A DNA stretch of 64,000 nt. Origin: Stromatinia cepivora (Eukaryota > Ascomycota > Leotiomycetes > Helotiales > Sclerotiniaceae). The translations under genes and the position numbers were made by a program. The notes under the pieces were generated by a model. The model searched no databases. It was given only the letters and a program-made list of their open reading frames with translations, and was not told where the DNA came from. Below, piece after piece: positions 59,580-64,000 of this stretch. The DNA is taken from NCBI GenBank assembly GCA_014898415.1, contig RCTD01000018.1, positions 1,307,001 through 1,371,000 of the forward strand, in the 5' to 3' direction. Position 1 is the first letter of the stretch, and each line of letters begins with the position of its first letter.

Positions 59580-60479
59580 ATGCAGCCCAATTCTTGCTTC
59601 GTTCGGAAAATAAGAGACGATATGACAACTTCCGGAGAAAAGGGAGATTCTTCCTCCTCAATGGCCCCTATCAACCAATCTCAGAGCCTCAAATCGGACA
59701 ATTTACCACCTGAGTTAATGGATATCATTAAGCCTGCTCTACAATTCGGTGGTCTTTCCGGTATGTTCTAGCCTCGTTTGTCTTACCTCCTGTTTGTGAC
59801 ATTATTTTCATCCCCTCATCCTTTGTAAATCTTTATACAATTCCCCCATCGTAATCGCCTTGTATTCATATTAGCCAGACCATCCATCCTAACCCCTGGC
59901 TAACACGCTTCCTCAGCACTTTCCGGCACCATCGTCGGTGGATTCTCTGGTATCCTCGTCTCTCGAACTCCAGTTCTCTTCGCCATCGCTAGCTCCATTC
60001 AATGGGGCGTTCTCGGCACCACCTTTTGGGGAACTCGTACCGCGCTTCTTTCCCGTTATAGGACCGCTCCCATATACCCAACACCACAAGAGAAAGCCCT
60101 TTCTACTACCCTTTCTGCTTCTCTTGCTGGTGCTACAGGGGGTATGTTGCGTGGACCGAAGAATGTCTTGCCTGGGTTTGTCGTGTTTGCAGCTGCTGGA
60201 TATGTGGGACAGAGAATCTATGATGCGATGGACGAGAGGAAGATGGAGGAAATGAGGTTGGAGGAAGGTGGAAAGAAGGGAAATGGGGAAAGTTGGATGA
60301 ACTCAAAGTGGGTACCTTGGAAAAAACTGACTGATGATGAGTATGAGGGGATGTTGAAGGAAAGATTATTGAAGGTTGATGCCGAGATTGCAATTCTGGA
60401 TGATAGTCTGCAGGCTTTACGAGAACAGCAAAATAATGAAGCAGGAAAGCTTGAAGCAACAGATCGAAAGAATCCCTAA
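59580..60479 (+). CDS. Conserved membrane protein, family not recognised
   Basis: Two exons (59,580-59,760 and 59,917-60,479; a 156-nt GT-AG intron) encode 247 aa; an in-frame ATG at 59,622 would give 233 aa and may be the true start. After a Ser/Gln-rich N-terminus comes LPPELMDIIKPALQFGGLSA, then a Gly-rich hydrophobic region (ALSGTIVGGFSGILVSRTPV, then IQWGVLGTTFWGTRTALL). A second hydrophobic segment is VLPGFVVFAAAGYVGQRIYD. The glycine-rich paired helices recall Tim17/Tim22-type inner-membrane proteins, but the match is only general. The C-terminus is charged and likely coiled-coil (RLLKVDAEIAILDDSLQALR). I cannot name it. A mitochondrial membrane location is a guess. Confidence 0.72.
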
Positions 60480-60754
60480 CTTCCTGGAAGGCATACTGAT
60501 CCTCTATATACATTTGAGAATAGAAATTTTTAACAATGAAAGGTTTTGGGATTCATTCATATGCAGTCACCACCATCACTCTCTAAACATCCTGGAATAA
60601 AGCATTTGAAAATACAGCATTTAATTCATTTTAGCATATGAAATTCAATTGGCTTGATGTTACATTTGCACTAAACCATCCATTTTCTTCCCTTCCTAAC
60701 CAGCATTTACTGAACAAAGCTTTTTTGGTATCTTCTCGTCACCACAATGGCTCA

Positions 60755-63700
60755 TCAATCCTGATCATCCTTCTTCTCCGACTTGCTCCTGACCCACTCC
60801 TCGGCAATGGCTCTTACTTTCTCTTGTGACTTTTTATCACCATTTGCCTCCTCCCACTCGCTCCATCTTTTGAACCACCCCTTCGCACCCTTCGGTTTCA
60901 ATCCCTTGATTCGAGCCACTCGTTCAAAGACCCCCCTGACAATGGTCTTATCGCCCGCCTTGATTTCCAGATCCAAAAGCTGGCCCCAGATGTCCAATCT
61001 TTTACTCCATTTCGCTAAAACACCCTCAAAAATAGTGCGTCCACGTTCTGGAGAACCGTGTTCAGAGCGGAACTCTAGCGCTGCAAACTTAAGCGTCAAA
61101 GGAAGATGTGTGTGTGGAGGAAGCGACTGAGTTGCACGTGGAAGGAGAGCACGACCGCGATCAGGAGATCCAAGAGTATTGAAAAGAAAGTGTGCATAAT
61201 TAACCCATACGGTGGGAGATTGTGAAAACTTCTTGGTAAGAGTTTGAAAGAGTTCGTCGGCTTTCTGTAGTGTTGTTAGCGTAAGTGTTCAGGATTCCGT
61301 GACTGTTCCTTACCTCGTTTTTGCCCGACTGAATATAGATACTGGCCAATCTCTCATGAACCTCTTGGGCATCATTGTACTGACAAGCTCGTTTAAATAC
61401 CTCTTCAACAGTCTCATCGTTTCCGTATGCAATCTCCAGATTGAGAAGAGCAAGCCAAATGTTGAGCTTCTCGGTTTCCTCACGCACATTAATAGTCTTG
61501 ATGGCACGCTCGGCGATCTCTCTAGCTTTGCCTAGCTCGCTGAGTTGCATCTGGAAAGCCATATACTGGGTCCAGAGACTGGAAGAGTCTGGCTGACCCA
61601 AAAGGAGACGCTCGAAGTCACTGACAGATTGCGGTCCGTTGGCATCAAGGTCACCCGTTCTATCGATCTTAATTTCTGCCCTTCTCTTCTTCTTCTTAGG
61701 CTTCTCTTCAACGCCTTCTCCTTCCGAATCCGCGTTAGATTGATCATCTGCTTGGTCCAGGATATCAGCAGACCAGTCAAATCCACCAGCGCTAAGAGCC
61801 GGAACATCATCCCCAGCATCTGGCATTTCCTCGTCAGAATCAGAGGCTTCATCTCCATCTTCCGCAGCACTTTCAAGATCTTGCACATCATCAAAGTCAA
61901 TACCGCCTTCACTTTCATCATCATTGTCATCGAGATCCATAGTATCGAGCTTGACGCCCTCCACACCGTCATCCTCACTCTCATCGTCAGAATCTTCTCC
62001 GTCCTCAAAGTGTGAAGCCTTCATGGAGAAACTGATGCGTTTCTTCTCGGGGTCCATCTTCAATACGATAGCTTTGACTTCATCGCCCTCGGAGTACAAT
62101 TTTTTGACATCGTGGACACGCTTTTCAGCCATTTCACTTTGGTGACAGAGGCCACTCACATTTGCTGAGCCATCGACGACAATAAAGACACCAAAATCCT
62201 CAACTTTACGAATTCTTCCGGTAATAACTTGGTTCACCTGGATATCGTTGAATGTCAAAGGCGCAATGTAATCTTTGTCGATAATGGAAGGTTTAAGACT
62301 CAATTGAATGTGGTTCAAAACCTCATCAACAACTGTGACTTTGCCTTTAACTAATTGGTCGACTTGGAATTCAGATTTCCAGTCTTTGATGTAAGAATCC
62401 GAAAGGTCCGAAATTCGAACATATGCTGTCACATTACCACCCAAATTGACGAAAAGCCCCTTGTCAGCGACGTGTTTGACAAATCCACGCACAATGTCAT
62501 TTACTTTCAACTGCGAGATTGATGAGATCTCTGGGTCTTGAACTGCTGCCGAGGAGTTCATCACTCTGGATGCTCGAGTCGACAACCGTGTACGTTTATT
62601 GGGGATATCGAGATCAGTAACGCAAACCCGAACGATGTCATTCTTAGAGTACTTGGAAGGATCAGCTTCCGAATAGTCGTCGCAAAGGTCCGTAAGATTG
62701 ATGGGCGCAGAGATGCTATCAGTAATTTGGACCATGACCTGTCTTTCGTTGACTCTGGTAACTTTTCCTGGTACGATCATGCCTTTGCTTAGTTTATCAA
62801 AAGTAAGGGCCTCAGAATCTTGACTAGAGCGAGCAGACAAATCTAGACGATTCGTTTCAACATCCACGCCCTTGACGTGAACCCGAATGGCAGATCCAAT
62901 GGGAAAATTTGCTTCTAGGTTCTTGAGCAATGATACGTCATCTGATACATCCAAAGTGCTGATACGGCCACGCACATTAGGAGATAGATTAACCCAAAGA
63001 CAATCAGCTCCAACATTGTTGACAAATGCTAACCAAGAAGAGCCAGGCTTAATTTTGTCCAAAGATACCGGGTCCTGGGCAGCCTCAGTTTGATCACTAG
63101 GCTTAGCGGACAGCTCAAAGACCAGAGTCTTGCCAGATCTGTGACTGATAGGTAGGAAACGATGGTTACGCGCATCATGTATCCCCAAAACGCGAACATC
63201 GATAATTTGCTTCGGGGAGAATGACTTCAGAGGTTGCTTCTTGGATTTTATCTCTGACCAAGAATCAAAAGCTTGCGACACATCAATTCGGCCTTGGATG
63301 TTGTCGGCCAGCTGTACATTTACCTGGGTATCCTTCACGGAAGATATTCTTGCTTTCGTAAGTCGGCCCAAGGTGATATCATCAATGCTCTTGATGGTTT
63401 CATCAACAGGGTTCACGGCTTCCTGATTGGTACCGGGGGCTAAAGGTTCCTGAGTTTTCTTGTCAGAAGTAGCATCAGCCATAGATAAAAGGAATCTTCG
63501 CAGTCCATTGTCGATCTTGATGACTTTAACTTCTACAGTCTGCCATCTCTTGAATCCAAAATCTGGTAAGCGAAGATTTTTTTCGGGTATCATGTTCTTG
63601 GGTAGAAGTCCGGTGAGCCCACCTCCAAACTGTACAAACACTGCAGTTAAGGTTATATTTTTAATGAACCCGTGCACAGTCTTGTCCTTCTTCAAATCGT

Positions 63701-64000
63701 CGAACAGTCTCAGTAAAATCTTGTTCTGAGCCGCTTTGACAAGTGCTGGTTTATTCGTCAAGACGATCAGACGTTTCTGCTCATATTTGTCCAATACAGC
63801 AAGATCTGTTAATACCTGGCCGACTCGAATATTCTTGAAGGAAGAACGGCTTTTATTCTCCGATCCATCGGTAAGATGACCAACAGGAAGTGTTGCCTTC
63901 AGCCCTAGTCCTTGAATTTCGACAGAAATATCGTCGTTCGACTTTTCTGTGACGAGAGCAGACACAATCTCGCCAATTTTGAGGTTCTTCAACGCATTCT
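60755..64000 (-). CDS. rrp5: rRNA biogenesis protein Rrp5 (C-terminal part, 5' end outside window)
   Basis: Two exons are visible, from the right edge to 61,314 and 61,264-60,755 (a 49-nt GT-AG intron), together about 1,064 codons; the N-terminus lies beyond 64,000. I count about seven S1 RNA-binding repeats. Examples are LKIGEIVSALVTEKSNDDIS; VHGFIKNITLTAVFVQFGGG; VRGFVKHVADKGLFVNLGGN; and VITGRIRKVEDFGVFIVVDG, the best S1 match. A strongly acidic linker (DDNDDESEGGIDFDDVQD) and a basic patch (KPKKKKRR) follow. Next are HAT/TPR-like repeats (LWTQYMAFQMQLSELGKARE, LNIWLALLNLEIAYGNDETV) ending KSEKKDDQD. This order defines Rrp5/PDCD11, the nucleolar factor needed for both 18S and 5.8S rRNA processing. 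Confidence 0.95.

Overview
The window is nuclear DNA of a filamentous ascomycete (Pezizomycotina). Spliceosomal introns are short (46-156 nt), GT-AG, often with a CTAAC-like branch site. The gene set is fungal: DUF2421/ArAE_2, an Atg16-type protein, Dot1, a Tif3-type eIF4B and Rrp5. The transposon half shows heavy C-to-T/G-to-A decay, with Trp codons turned to stops and Asp to Asn, typical of repeat-induced point mutation (RIP). A leotiomycete is my best guess but is inference only. The window has two sharply different compartments.

Positions 1 to about 31,150 are an extremely AT-rich transposon graveyard with no intact gene. I could resolve much of it into one nested stack. A Copia element (C; reverse transcriptase at about 13.66-14.5 kb, RNase H from 14.5 kb) is split inside its RNase H by a complete Gypsy element (D, 14,920-23,343; two 282-bp LTRs and a perfect GTTAT target duplication). 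C resumes in frame at 23,344. Gypsy D itself carries a Tc1/mariner element (16,101-17,478). To the left lie two inverted copies (A on minus, B on plus) of a second Copia family. Copy B is split by another copy of the same mariner (7,747-9,125), and copy A preserves the empty site. A further decayed Gypsy (E, about 23,766-30,772) has LTRs of very unequal length because a 9-bp minisatellite expanded in one of them. A long TTA microsatellite (31,039-31,147) marks the edge of the AT-rich block.

Positions 32,068 to 64,000 are ordinary gene-bearing DNA. In order: a DUF2421/ArAE_2 membrane transporter-like gene (+), a frameshifted pseudogene (+), a tail-anchored heme oxygenase-like gene (-), a decayed coding relic (+), a BTB-like gene (+), a Ppn2-type membrane phosphoesterase (+), a drug/metabolite-superfamily vacuolar-type transporter (-), Rab7/Ypt7 (-), Atg16 (+), the histone H3K79 methyltransferase Dot1 (-), eIF4B (-), an unrecognised membrane protein (+), and the C-terminal part of Rrp5 (-, running off the right edge).

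Four consecutive genes (Ppn2-like, YML018C-like transporter, Ypt7, Atg16) point to vacuole or autophagy functions, and Ypt7 and Atg16 share one divergent promoter region of about 1.1 kb. Exon boundaries were worked out by hand from reading frame, splice signals and family conservation. Coordinates of spliced genes are the span from start codon to stop codon.
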